Assembly (NCBI GenBank): GCA_963822145.1
Contig: CAWGGG010000003.1
Span: forward strand, 124,001-188,000
From: UBA5072 sp963822145
Lineage (GTDB): Bacteria; Bacteroidota; Bacteroidia; Bacteroidales; UBA10428
Length of the DNA stretch: 64,000 nt
Reading direction: 5' to 3'
Position numbers and translations under genes: made by a program
The notes under the pieces: model-generated
What the model saw: only the letters and a program-made list of their open reading frames with translations
Told to the model about the DNA's origin: nothing
Database searches by the model: none
Part shown: positions 25,451 through 34,302 of the stretch, in pieces
Layout of the letters: each line of letters opens with the position of its first letter
Numbering within the stretch: the stretch's first letter is position 1

Positions 25451-26122
25451 ATGCTGAAGCGCTTCATAACCGGTATGCTTTTATTCATCTTCTTGAGTTC
25501 CGGGATGGCCATTGCACAGCGCAATGCCAACTTTGGCGTTTTTGCCGGCACAGCTTATTACCTGGGCGATATCAACCCGAACCGGCATTTTTACAATCCT
25601 AACCTGTCCCTCGGTGTCTTGTACCGTTATAATTTAAATACACGGTATGCCCTCAGGGGTAATGCTTATTATACCAGGTTGTCCGGCAGCGATCTCGATT
25701 TCCCGGAGATCCTTCATCCGGATCGTCCCCTTAGCCCCTCGGGATTCAACACATCCCTTATAGACCTTGCAGTGCAAGTCGAATTCAATTTCCTTCCGTT
25801 TACTCCCAATGTGGGAAAATGGGCCTTCACCCCATATATCGCCACAGGTATCGCCGGAGGTCTTATTCTGAGCTCCGATGCAGGCGCCAGTAACTTTCTA
25901 AGCGTCCCGTTAAGTGCAGGTCTGAAGGTGAATCTTACCTCAAGGATCAGCGCAGGTGCAGAATGGTCGTTCCGGAAGACTTTCAGCGATAAGCTGGACG
26001 GAATTGAAAATCCTTCAGGCGTCTATTCTGTTCTGCACAATAATGACTGGTATTCTTCTCTGGGAGTATTTATTACCTTTAAGTTTTTTAATTTTGCGAC
26101 AAAATGTCCGGCCTATATTTAG
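25451..26122 (+). CDS. DUF6089 family outer-membrane barrel protein
   Basis: 223 residues. Signal peptide about 1-22 (LLFIFLSSGMAIAQ). NFGVFAGTAYYLGDINPNRHFYNPNLSLGVLYRYNLN is the characteristic DUF6089 opening, followed by VEFNFLPF and AGAEWSFRKTFSDKLDG. Its stop is only 4 bp before the uppS start, and the DUF6089-uppS-bamA-skp-skp order is conserved in Bacteroidota, which points to a role in outer-membrane assembly. Function has not been shown. Confidence 0.87.
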   Translation: MLKRFITGMLLFIFLSSGMAIAQRNANFGVFAGTAYYLGDINPNRHFYNPNLSLGVLYRYNLNTRYALRGNAYYTRLSGSDLDFPEILHPDRPLSPSGFNTSLIDLAVQVEFNFLPFTPNVGKWAFTPYIATGIAGGLILSSDAGASNFLSVPLSAGLKVNLTSRISAGAEWSFRKTFSDKLDGIENPSGVYSVLHNNDWYSSLGVFITFKFFNFATKCPAYI

Positions 26123-26126
26123 TGAA

Positions 26127-26885
26127 ATGAGTGTTGCACTGAAGGAAAAAATAAACAAGGAAAGATTGCCGGTTCACATCGCCATAATTATGGATGGTAA
26201 CGGCAGGTGGGCAGAGAAACGCGGTAATCAGCGTATCTTTGGACATAAGAATGCCATTGCTGCCGTAAGGGATACCGTTGAAGCTTCCGCAGAACTGGGG
26301 ATCGGGTATCTTACCCTTTATGCCTTTTCCACAGAGAACTGGAACCGTCCCAAATCCGAGATCAACGCACTGATGACACTGCTGGTCTCCACCATACATT
26401 CCGAGACAAAGACCCTGACGGATAATAACATCCGACTGCAAGCCATTGGCAATATTAAAAGTCTTCCTGCCAAAGTGCAGGAACAGCTGCAACAGGCCAT
26501 TGATATTACGCGAAACAACACTGGCCTTCGGCTTGTGCTGGCCCTAAGTTATGGATCACGCTGGGAAATTGTCAATGCTGTTAAAAAAGTTATTGTGGAC
26601 ATAGAAACCGGCAAAATCAATTCCCGTGATCTGGACAGCATAGCCTTTGGGAAATACCTGGATACTGCAGGATGCCCTGATCCTGAACTCGTCATCAGAA
26701 CCAGCGGGGAATACAGGGTCAGCAATTTTTTGCTCTGGCAGATTGCTTATGCTGAACTTTATTTCACACCAACGCTATGGCCCGATTTCCGGAGAGAACA
26801 TTTGTATGAGGCTTTACTTGATTTTCAGTGCCGTGAAAGACGATTTGGCAAAACAGCAGAACAAATTAAAAAAATATCAATGTAA
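26127..26885 (+). CDS. uppS: isoprenyl transferase (undecaprenyl diphosphate synthase)
   Basis: About 252 residues. Makes the C55 lipid carrier for cell-wall and O-antigen sugars by cis-condensation of IPP onto FPP. Motifs: IIMDGNGRWAEKRG (catalytic Asp and diphosphate site), LTLYAFSTENWNRP, and DPELVIRTSGEYRVSNFLLW with ELYFTPTLWPDF. The start is ATG 26127 (MSVALKEKINKERLP); the longer reading in frame overlaps the upstream gene and does not resemble the family. 14 bp before bamA. Confidence 0.96.
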   Translation: MSVALKEKINKERLPVHIAIIMDGNGRWAEKRGNQRIFGHKNAIAAVRDTVEASAELGIGYLTLYAFSTENWNRPKSEINALMTLLVSTIHSETKTLTDNNIRLQAIGNIKSLPAKVQEQLQQAIDITRNNTGLRLVLALSYGSRWEIVNAVKKVIVDIETGKINSRDLDSIAFGKYLDTAGCPDPELVIRTSGEYRVSNFLLWQIAYAELYFTPTLWPDFRREHLYEALLDFQCRERRFGKTAEQIKKISM

Positions 26886-26899
26886 ACCGCTTTCCCCGA

Positions 26900-29530
26900 A
26901 TGAAAAATTCCTTCTTTTTACTTGTTCTGTTATTAATTACTTCCACTGCAATCGGACAAACACCAGATTCCCTGATTTCAGGCTATTTGGATTATGAAAG
27001 ACCCAGAGACTACACCATTGCTGATGTTACCATAACAGGCATCAAGTTTCTGCAAACCAATTACCTGGTCAATATATCCGGACTTATTGTCGGGCAAGAA
27101 GTTACTATTCCCGGTGATAAAATTACACAGGCTATTGATAATTTCTGGTCAATCGGCTTGTTCTCCGATGTGAAGATCATAGCCACCAAGGTCGAGGGGA
27201 AATCCATATACCTTGAAATCCGGCTCAAAGAACAGCCCCGCCTTACTAAAATCACACTGCACGGGCTTAAAAAGAGCGAGACCAAAGATGTTGAAGAAAA
27301 GATCAACCTGAAACCAGGGAACCAGGTAACCGAAAATGTGCTGAACAATACAATTACCATTATTAAGAAGCACTATGTTGATAAGGGGTTTTTCAAATGC
27401 AAAGTTGATATTGTACAAAAGGCAGATACTACTGTTGGTAACCGTGTTTTCCTGGATATTAACATTGATAAGGGTAAGAGAGTCAAAATTTCTGATATTG
27501 AATTCCTTGGCAACAATACTTTTACGGATGAACGGCTGCGGAGAACCATGAAAAAGACAAAACAAACCAGCCTTAACTTTTTTAAGCCTTCCAAATATGT
27601 TGATGCGCAATATAAAGAAGACAAGAAATCGTTGATCGATTTTTATAACAAGAACGGGTACCGCGATGCCAAAATCGTGAATGCAAAGCTGGTTGACCTC
27701 AACAACAAAAGAATAGGCCTGGAAGTTACCCTCGAGGAAGGCATCAAGTATTATATCCGTGACATTAGCTGGGTTGGCAATACCAAGCATCTTTCGGGCG
27801 CACTGGCCAGGGTGCTGGGCATGAACAGGGGTGATGTATATGACCAGGCAAAAATCAATGAGCGCTTGTTTTCTGATGATGATGCTATTACCTCCCTGTA
27901 TATGGATGAAGGATACCTTTTTTTCTCCATTGATCCCGTTGAAACTAAAATCGAAGGTGATTCCATTGACCTGGAAATGCGGATCAGTGAGGGAGGTCCG
28001 GCCACCATTAATAAAATTATCATCAAGGGCAATACAAAAACCAACGAGCATGTTATCCGCCGCGAACTCAGGACAGTACCCGGTGAATTGTTCAGTAAAA
28101 CTGATATTGTCCGTTCCGTAAGGGAACTTGCCGCCATGGGTCATTTCAATCCGGAGAATATAGTCCCCAATCCCCTCCCCAATCTGGCTGACGGAACCGT
28201 TGACATCGAATATTCCCTGGAGGAAAGATCTAATGACCAGCTTGAAGTTTCCGGCGGCTGGGGAGGTTATGGCTTTGTGGGAACCATTGGTTTGCGTTTT
28301 TCGAACTTCTCAGCGCGTAAAATATTGGATCTCAAGGCCTGGAAACCCGTACCCACGGGTGACGGACAAACCCTCTCAGTTCGTGCACAATCCAACGGCA
28401 GATATTACCAGGCTTATAACCTGTCGTTTGTGGAACCCTGGTTTGGCGGAAAGAAGCCCAACAGTTTCTCCACCTCTTTCTATTATACGATCACCAAACC
28501 CTACAGGGGATTTGGTGATGCCACATCGAGCAGCTATTTTAAAGTTCTGGGCGCCTCAGTGGGTCTGGGCCGCAGGCTCACCTGGCCCGATGACTACTTC
28601 GTTCTCTATAATGAATTGGAATACCAACGGTATCATCTTAATGACTACAACGCCAATTTCGTTATCAGTGATGGGTTTTCGAATGTTTTTAATACGGGCA
28701 TAACCCTATCCCGCAGTTCCCAGGATCAGATGATTTACCCGAGAAGGGGTTCAGCTTTTTCAGTGGGATTAAAAATAACACCACCCTATTCGCTTTTCAG
28801 ACCTGACCGTTTCTGGGAACTCTCGAATGCTGAAAAACAGACCATATATGACGATATGGCAAATCAATATCCGACAGCAACTCCGGAACAACTTGCAAAC
28901 CTGGCCGAGACCGAAATTGCAGACCAGGAAAACTCCATTAAATACGAATTCATTGAATACCATAAATGGACCTTTAACAGTGCCTGGTATACCACCCTGA
29001 TAGGAAATTTCGTTCTGGCGGCCAAGGCCGAGTTTGGCTATCTGGGATTTTTCGATAAGGACATCGGCCCTTCTCCTTTTGAAAAATTTGATGTGGGCGG
29101 CAGCGGTATGATGGGTTATAATCTTTACGGTACCGATATCGTAGCGTTGCGGGGATACCGTGACGGGTCGCTTACTCCGCAGTCGGTTGTTGTCCGGAAC
29201 GGCCAGAATGTGCTTATTGATGATGGCAATGTATATGTAAAGTATACCCTGGAGTTAAGGTTTCCTTTTACACTTAATCCTTCTGCAACCATATTTGGAC
29301 TTGCCTTCCTGGAAGGCGGTAATGCCTGGAGCAAAATACAGGAATTCAACCCGTTCGGTATAAAACGTTCCGTTGGTGTGGGTATACGAGCTTTTCTGCC
29401 CATGTTTGGTATGCTGGGTATCGATTATGGTTTCGGTTTTGATATGCCGAACAGCCAGATTGATTCTGATGACAGAAGAAAAGGTTATCATGGCGGCGAG
29501 TTCCACTTTGTCATGGGACAGCAGTTTTAA
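26900..29530 (+). CDS. bamA: outer-membrane protein assembly factor BamA
   Basis: 876 residues. Signal peptide (about 1-20), five POTRA domains (about 35-430; for example TDERLRRTMKKTKQTSLNFF and NTKTNEHVIRRELRTVPGE) and a C-terminal 16-strand Omp85 barrel (about 455-876) ending in FHFVMGQQF with a terminal aromatic residue as needed for barrel recognition. The barrel contains the conserved loop RGYRDGSLTP (VRGY/F-like motif of lid loop 6). It folds and inserts outer-membrane proteins. The genes that follow encode two Skp-like chaperones, consistent with one assembly operon. Confidence 0.97.
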   Translation: MKNSFFLLVLLLITSTAIGQTPDSLISGYLDYERPRDYTIADVTITGIKFLQTNYLVNISGLIVGQEVTIPGDKITQAIDNFWSIGLFSDVKIIATKVEGKSIYLEIRLKEQPRLTKITLHGLKKSETKDVEEKINLKPGNQVTENVLNNTITIIKKHYVDKGFFKCKVDIVQKADTTVGNRVFLDINIDKGKRVKISDIEFLGNNTFTDERLRRTMKKTKQTSLNFFKPSKYVDAQYKEDKKSLIDFYNKNGYRDAKIVNAKLVDLNNKRIGLEVTLEEGIKYYIRDISWVGNTKHLSGALARVLGMNRGDVYDQAKINERLFSDDDAITSLYMDEGYLFFSIDPVETKIEGDSIDLEMRISEGGPATINKIIIKGNTKTNEHVIRRELRTVPGELFSKTDIVRSVRELAAMGHFNPENIVPNPLPNLADGTVDIEYSLEERSNDQLEVSGGWGGYGFVGTIGLRFSNFSARKILDLKAWKPVPTGDGQTLSVRAQSNGRYYQAYNLSFVEPWFGGKKPNSFSTSFYYTITKPYRGFGDATSSSYFKVLGASVGLGRRLTWPDDYFVLYNELEYQRYHLNDYNANFVISDGFSNVFNTGITLSRSSQDQMIYPRRGSAFSVGLKITPPYSLFRPDRFWELSNAEKQTIYDDMANQYPTATPEQLANLAETEIADQENSIKYEFIEYHKWTFNSAWYTTLIGNFVLAAKAEFGYLGFFDKDIGPSPFEKFDVGGSGMMGYNLYGTDIVALRGYRDGSLTPQSVVVRNGQNVLIDDGNVYVKYTLELRFPFTLNPSATIFGLAFLEGGNAWSKIQEFNPFGIKRSVGVGIRAFLPMFGMLGIDYGFGFDMPNSQIDSDDRRKGYHGGEFHFVMGQQF

Positions 29531-29610
29531 AGCCACCCGGTAAATTTGGTATTGAATTTGATAGGCTTTATTATGAATTTCATTATAAATCAATTCTTAA
29601 AAACATCCAT

Positions 29611-30126
29611 ATGAAAAGATGCTTTATAATACTGGCCGGTTTGCTGCTGCCTCTAGGAATGGCCGTGGCACAAAAATATGCGTTTGTCGATACCGAATAT
29701 ATTCTGAACAATATACCTACCTATAAAACTGCACAGGAACAGCTGGATAAGTTTTCCGTCGAATGGCAGAAAGAGGTGGAGGCCAAATATGCCGATATTG
29801 AAAAGATGTATAAGGATTATCAGGCCGAAAGGGTGCTGCTATCTGAAGATATGCGGCGCCAGCGTGAAGAAACAATCGTAAATAAAGAAAAAGAAGCCAA
29901 AGAATTGCAGAAAAGCTATTTCGGACAGGATGGTGCTTTGTTTAAAAAACGTCAGGAGCTGATTCAACCCATTCAGGATGACATTTACAAAGCGATCAAG
30001 GACCTCGCTACCGAAAATGGCTATGCCGTGATCTTTGATTCCTCCAGCGGTCCCACCATGATCTATACCAATCCCCGTTATGATGTCAGCGATGAAGTGC
30101 TTCAGAAACTAGGATATAAAAATTAA
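29611..30126 (+). CDS. OmpH/Skp family periplasmic chaperone (copy 1)
   Basis: 171 residues. Signal peptide about 1-20 (LAGLLLPLGMAVAQK), then KYAFVDTEYILNNIPTYKTAQEQ, a long helical hairpin (about 45-120, rich in E, K and Q) and the C-terminal strand region YAVIFDSSSGPTMIY. Skp trimers hold unfolded outer-membrane proteins on the way to BamA, which is encoded just upstream. Tandem with a second copy 35 bp downstream. Confidence 0.93.
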   Translation: MKRCFIILAGLLLPLGMAVAQKYAFVDTEYILNNIPTYKTAQEQLDKFSVEWQKEVEAKYADIEKMYKDYQAERVLLSEDMRRQREETIVNKEKEAKELQKSYFGQDGALFKKRQELIQPIQDDIYKAIKDLATENGYAVIFDSSSGPTMIYTNPRYDVSDEVLQKLGYKN

Positions 30127-30161
30127 ATTCTTACATTTGTTCCGAAAAAAAATTGACTAAC

Positions 30162-30686
30162 ATGAAAAATCCTATTGTAATACTGCTATTTACGGGTCTT
30201 TTCCTGATAACAGGGAATGCATTCTCCCAGGGCACATTGAAACTCGGACACATCAACAGCGGGCTGCTGTTTGCAGCTATGCCTGAAAGCGACAGTGCCT
30301 CCAAGCAAATAGAAAGAGAAGCTGCAGCCATGCAGAAAACCCTTGAAGAACTTCAGGTTGAATTCAATAAGAAATATGAAGAGTATCTGAAAATATCCAA
30401 CGATGGCACAACCAGCCAGCTTATAGTAACAACCAAGGCAGACGAGCTCCAGGGAATCCAGGAACGGATCCAGACGTTTCAGCAACAGGCAGAACAGTCC
30501 ATTACTGCAAAACGGCAGGAACTCTTCAAACCCATCCAGGATAAAGCTATAAAAGCCGTGAATGACGTTGCCGCTGAAAACGGCTTTACTTATATTTTCG
30601 ATGTTGCCGGGGGTGCTGTTGTTTACACAGCGCCCGAATCACAGGATATTCTTCCGCTTGTTAAAACAAAGCTGGGCCTGAAATAA
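30162..30686 (+). CDS. OmpH/Skp family periplasmic chaperone (copy 2)
   Basis: About 174 residues from ATG 30162 (MKNPIVILLFTGLFLITGN); a TTG three codons earlier is less likely. Signal peptide ends near AFSQG. The body begins KLGHINSGLLFAAMPESDSA and shows the same helical hairpin and C-terminal FTYIFDVAGGAVVYTAP as copy 1. The pair probably arose by duplication and both are likely clients of the Bam pathway. A strong terminator follows at 30712. Confidence 0.93.
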   Translation: MKNPIVILLFTGLFLITGNAFSQGTLKLGHINSGLLFAAMPESDSASKQIEREAAAMQKTLEELQVEFNKKYEEYLKISNDGTTSQLIVTTKADELQGIQERIQTFQQQAEQSITAKRQELFKPIQDKAIKAVNDVAAENGFTYIFDVAGGAVVYTAPESQDILPLVKTKLGLK

Positions 30687-30711
30687 TTGTCAGATCCCGC
30701 TGTGCATTAAG

Positions 30712-30752
30712 AAGGGTTCTGGAGTCGCCGAGACTGCAGAACCCTTTTTTTT
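30712..30752 (+). terminator. rho-independent terminator after the bamA-skp operon
   Basis: Stem gggttctg (30714-30721) with cagaaccc (30737-30744), extended inside by agtc/gact and closed by a 5 nt loop gccga, followed by eight T. It lies 28 bp after the stop of the second skp gene and just before murI, so it separates the two units. Confidence 0.87.
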
Positions 30753-30775
30753 GTACATTTGGTTTTTATTGCGAT

Positions 30776-31588
30776 ATGAACGAAAACGCAAACCGACCCA
30801 TAGGAGTGTTTGACTCCGGTGTAGGAGGACTTACGGTAGCCAATGCCATCCGCCAGGTGCTGCCAAATGAGAAACTCATCTATTTCGGTGATACAGCCCA
30901 TTTGCCTTATGGCGACAAATCCAAAGAAACCATCGTGGGATACTCGGTCCGAATCACCCGTTATCTGCTCGACCAGGGATGTAAGGTGATTGTGGTGGCA
31001 TGCAACACAGCCTCTGCCAATGCCTATGAAGCTATAGTATCGGAGGCTGCTGACAGGGCGCAGGTGGTGGATGTAATTAATCCCGTCGTGGATTATGTCA
31101 CTTCCATCTCAACATACAAACGGATCGGGGTGATTGGCACCAAAGGCACGATCAACAGCGGTACTTATGTTGGAAAAATCATTGCCAGGAATCCCCATAT
31201 ATCAGTTGCATCGCTCGCAACCCCAATGCTCGTGCCCATGATAGAGGAAGGCTTCATTTTTGACGATATCAGCAATGCGATCATCCGCACTTATCTGTCA
31301 AAACCTGAGTTGTCGCAGATTCAGGCGCTGATCCTGGGTTGTACCCACTACCCCATCATTAAGAACCAGATCAATAAGTTTTTTGATTTCGAGGTTGACA
31401 TCATTGATTCCTCCAGGATCATAGCCAATCACCTCAGAAACATACTGATGGCCGGCAACCAGCTCAACTCCGACCCCAGACCGGAGCATAAATTCTATGT
31501 TTCGGACTTTACGGATTATTTCCAGGTAATCTCCAAGTTATTCTTTGAGGAGCAAATTGTACTGGAGAAAGTTAATTTGTGGAATTGA
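30776..31588 (+). CDS. murI: glutamate racemase
   Basis: 270 residues. Makes D-glutamate for peptidoglycan. Both catalytic cysteine motifs are present: VVACNTASANAY and LGCTHYPIIKNQ, along with the substrate-site opening IGVFDSGVGGLTVA and YFGDTAHLPYGDKS. Start MNENANRPIGVFDSG at ATG 30776, 24 bp after a terminator, so it has its own transcript. Its last 17 bp overlap the end of the convergent carbonic-anhydrase-like gene. Confidence 0.96.
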   Translation: MNENANRPIGVFDSGVGGLTVANAIRQVLPNEKLIYFGDTAHLPYGDKSKETIVGYSVRITRYLLDQGCKVIVVACNTASANAYEAIVSEAADRAQVVDVINPVVDYVTSISTYKRIGVIGTKGTINSGTYVGKIIARNPHISVASLATPMLVPMIEEGFIFDDISNAIIRTYLSKPELSQIQALILGCTHYPIIKNQINKFFDFEVDIIDSSRIIANHLRNILMAGNQLNSDPRPEHKFYVSDFTDYFQVISKLFFEEQIVLEKVNLWN

Positions 31589-32135
31589 CTTGTCCCTCGT
31601 CCCTCGTCCCTTGTCCCCTGTCTGTATCATACCATCCCGCATACATAATATAGTCATCGGCAATGCGGTTTATCATTTCAACCGTCTGCTGCGGATCGGT
31701 ATCTTTGATTCTTTTCGCAGGCACTCCGCCATAAATGCTGCCAGGCTCCACCTGGGTGCCGGAAAGAACCACCGACCCTGCAGCGATAATGGAGTTTTCG
31801 CCTATCACAGCGTTGTCAAGTATGACGGCCCCCATACCGATGAGCACATTGGCCCTGATTTTGGCCCCGTGAATGACCACATTATGACCTATTGAAACAT
31901 TATCACCGATCTCAATCACCGAGCGCTGGTAAAGGCAATGCAGTACGGTTCCGTCCTGTATGTTGACTTTATTTCCAATCCGGATGGAATTGACGTCTCC
32001 CCGCACAACTACATTGAACCAGAAGCTGCACAGGTCGCCGGCTACCACATCACCGATAATAACAGCAGTATCTGCCAGGTAACAGTCGTTTCCGAGTCTG
32101 GGTGTAAAGCCGCGGACGGATTTTATTAGACACAT
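31572..32135 (-). CDS. gamma carbonic anhydrase family protein (left-handed beta-helix)
   Basis: 187 residues. Hexapeptide repeats form a left-handed beta-helix through about residue 140 (SIRIGNKVNIQDGTVLHC, IEIGDNVSIGHNVVIHGAKI, IGMGAVILDNAVIG). The histidines of LHC and IGHNVVIHG stand where gamma-CA/YrdA proteins bind zinc; a carbonic anhydrase activity is likely but not certain in this subgroup. The last 14 residues (DTDRGQGTRDEGQV...) are read from a gtccctc tandem array and are not part of the fold; the array moved the stop into the end of murI. Confidence 0.9.
   Translation of the reverse strand: MCLIKSVRGFTPRLGNDCYLADTAVIIGDVVAGDLCSFWFNVVVRGDVNSIRIGNKVNIQDGTVLHCLYQRSVIEIGDNVSIGHNVVIHGAKIRANVLIGMGAVILDNAVIGENSIIAAGSVVLSGTQVEPGSIYGGVPAKRIKDTDPQQTVEMINRIADDYIMYAGWYDTDRGQGTRDEGQVNSTN
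31590..31623. repeat. single-arm array, 7 nt gtccctc units, within coding sequence
   Basis: tgtccctcgtccctcgtccc and variants; about five units. It encodes the C-terminal tail of the minus-strand carbonic-anhydrase-like protein. The same unit occurs at 38.5-38.7 and 46.8 kb. Confidence 0.85.
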
Positions 32136-32169
32136 ATTTGATGAATTTCTGGAGACAAAGATAGAATAA

Positions 32170-32278
32170 GTTGTGATGGTTGTGATGGTTGTGGTGGTTA
32201 TGATGGTTGTGATGGTTGTGGGTTGTGATGGTTAATGAACAATCACAACAAACACAACAAATCACAACAATCACAACC
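32170..32278. repeat. inverted-arm array, gttgtgatg / aacaatcac units
   Basis: Left arm 32170-32233 (tgtgatggt units), centre aatg, right arm 32238-32278 (aatcacaac units); gttgtgatggtt and aacaatcacaac face each other across the centre. It occupies a third of the 311 bp gap 32136-32446 between two divergent genes. In the rest (32279-32446) I see AT-rich sequence, presumably the korA promoter, but no convincing box. Confidence 0.9.
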
Positions 32279-32446
32279 TTTTCACAGGCACCCCTTCACG
32301 ACAATTTAAAAATTTGAACCCTATTGGCAAACAACTGTTAGTATAGGATGTGATTTATATCATATAATCCCAAATTCTGATCATTCATCATGGCTAGTTT
32401 TATAAGAATTAGCTAACATTGTTATCCAAATTCAGGTTGACCGATC

Positions 32447-34300
32447 ATGAAGAAACGAGTAAAAGTAATTGAAAGGGATGAAGTCGTAATAAAATTTGCC
32501 GGTGATTCCGGTGACGGTATTCAGCTAACCGGTGCACAATTTTCAGACACATCCGCCTTTATTGGAAATGACCTGGCCACATTTCCGGATTATCCGGCGG
32601 AGATCAGGGCACCGCAGGGAACAGTAGCCGGTGTATCTGGATTCCAGGTTCATATCGGGGCTAAGGAAGTAACAACACCCGGGGATTTGGCTGATGTTCT
32701 GGTTGCCATGAATCCCGCAGCCCTTAAAGCCAATATGAAATGGATCAAGCCAGGAGCAACCATTATCGTAGATATAGACAATTTCGATTCACGTCACTAT
32801 AAAAAGGCCGATTATATAGAGGATCCTTTGGAAGATGGTTCGCTTGAAGGTTTTAATGTAGTGAAGGCACCCATTACCGAAATGACCCGTGATGTAGTGA
32901 AGCAATTCGGGCTTGACAACAAGATTGCCGAAAAGACCAAGAATCAGTTTGTGGCAGGAATCCTCTTTTGGTTGTTTAATCGTGATCTGAAAATTGGAGA
33001 ATCCTTTCTTCACGACCGGTTTAAAAACAAGCCTGAGCTGATTGAAGCCAACCTCGAAGTATTGCGCGCCGGGTACAATTACGCCGAGACCGTAGAAGCC
33101 ATTGAAGCCACCTACCAGGTAAAACCGGCGGATAAAGGAGCCGGCCTTTACCGGAATATTTCGGGCAATATTGCGGTTGCATGGGGACTGCTCGCTGCTG
33201 CTGAGAAAGCCGGACGAAAATTGTTCCTTGGTTCCTATCCGATCACTCCTGCCACGGAGATCCTGCAGGAACTGTCGAAGATGAAAAATCTCGGAGCCAT
33301 TGTTTTCCAGGCCGAAGACGAAATTGCCGGCGTTTGTTCCGCCATTGGAGCTTCTTTTACAGGATGCCTGGGTGTATCCTCCACCTCCGGACCGGGTTTG
33401 TCCCTTAAAGGTGAAGGGATCGGCCTGGCTGTCATTACAGAGCTTCCTCTGGTAGTAGTGGATGTGCAACGGGGCGGACCTTCAACGGGATTGCCCACAA
33501 AAACTGAACAATCTGATCTTCTTCAGGCTTTATACGGCCGCCATGGAGAAAGCCAGGTAGTTGTGCTCGCATCCTCCACCCCGGCCAACTGTTTTGATTT
33601 TGCATTTGAAGCCTCCAGACTGGCCATTGAACATATGACTCCTGTTATTCTGTTATCCGACGGATACCTGGCAAACGGATCGGAATTGTGGAAGATCCCT
33701 TCAGTTAAAGATCTGCCCGAAATAAAGGCTCCCCTGGTGAAGGACAATGATACCGAATATCAGCCTTACCTCCGGGATCCGGAAACCCTTGTACGCAGAT
33801 GGGCATTACCAGGCCAGGCCGGTCTGAGGCACCATATCGGCGGCCTCGAGAAAGCTGATATCACAGGTGAAATCTCCTACGATCCTTATAATCACGAAAA
33901 AATGACCATCTACCGCACGGAAAAGATCGAACGGATAGCTCATTTCATTCCGAAACAGGAGGTTATAGGATCTGAAGAAGGAGAATTGCTGGTTGTTGGC
34001 TGGGGAGGCACCTATGGCGCTTTGTATACTGCTGTTGTGGAATTACAGGAGGAAGGAAAGAGCATCAGCATGGTGCAATTCAATTATATAAATCCACTGC
34101 CTGTGAATGTTTCTGATATTTTCAGCAAATTCAGGAAGATCATCATTTGTGAACTGAATATGGGACAGTTCGCCGTCTACCTCAGGAGCAAACTGCCGCA
34201 ATTTACTTACTTGCAGTTTAATAAGATTCAGGGTCTTCCTTTCCTGATCTCCGAATTGAAACATAAGTTTAACCGGGTTTTGAACGATATTGAGAAATAG
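32447..34300 (+). CDS. korA: 2-oxoacid:ferredoxin oxidoreductase, gamma-alpha fused subunit
   Basis: 617 residues. N-terminal gamma domain (about 1-190, KFAGDSGDGIQLTGAQF) fused to the alpha (pyrimidine-binding) part (about 220-600: YPITPATEILQELS, FQAEDEIAGVCSAIGAS, STSGPGLSLKGEGIGLA, VQRGGPSTGLPTKTEQSDL). With the beta subunit it oxidises 2-oxoglutarate (or another 2-oxoacid) with CoA and ferredoxin; the two-subunit KorAB form is usual in Bacteroidota. Substrate is inferred from the organisation, not from specific residues. Beta subunit gene starts 2 bp after its stop. Confidence 0.92.
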   Translation: MKKRVKVIERDEVVIKFAGDSGDGIQLTGAQFSDTSAFIGNDLATFPDYPAEIRAPQGTVAGVSGFQVHIGAKEVTTPGDLADVLVAMNPAALKANMKWIKPGATIIVDIDNFDSRHYKKADYIEDPLEDGSLEGFNVVKAPITEMTRDVVKQFGLDNKIAEKTKNQFVAGILFWLFNRDLKIGESFLHDRFKNKPELIEANLEVLRAGYNYAETVEAIEATYQVKPADKGAGLYRNISGNIAVAWGLLAAAEKAGRKLFLGSYPITPATEILQELSKMKNLGAIVFQAEDEIAGVCSAIGASFTGCLGVSSTSGPGLSLKGEGIGLAVITELPLVVVDVQRGGPSTGLPTKTEQSDLLQALYGRHGESQVVVLASSTPANCFDFAFEASRLAIEHMTPVILLSDGYLANGSELWKIPSVKDLPEIKAPLVKDNDTEYQPYLRDPETLVRRWALPGQAGLRHHIGGLEKADITGEISYDPYNHEKMTIYRTEKIERIAHFIPKQEVIGSEEGELLVVGWGGTYGALYTAVVELQEEGKSISMVQFNYINPLPVNVSDIFSKFRKIIICELNMGQFAVYLRSKLPQFTYLQFNKIQGLPFLISELKHKFNRVLNDIEK

Positions 34301-34302
34301 CC

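Noticed and set aside
27149..28144. 331-codon open frame on the minus strand
   Set aside because: Antisense to the POTRA region of bamA; no motif.
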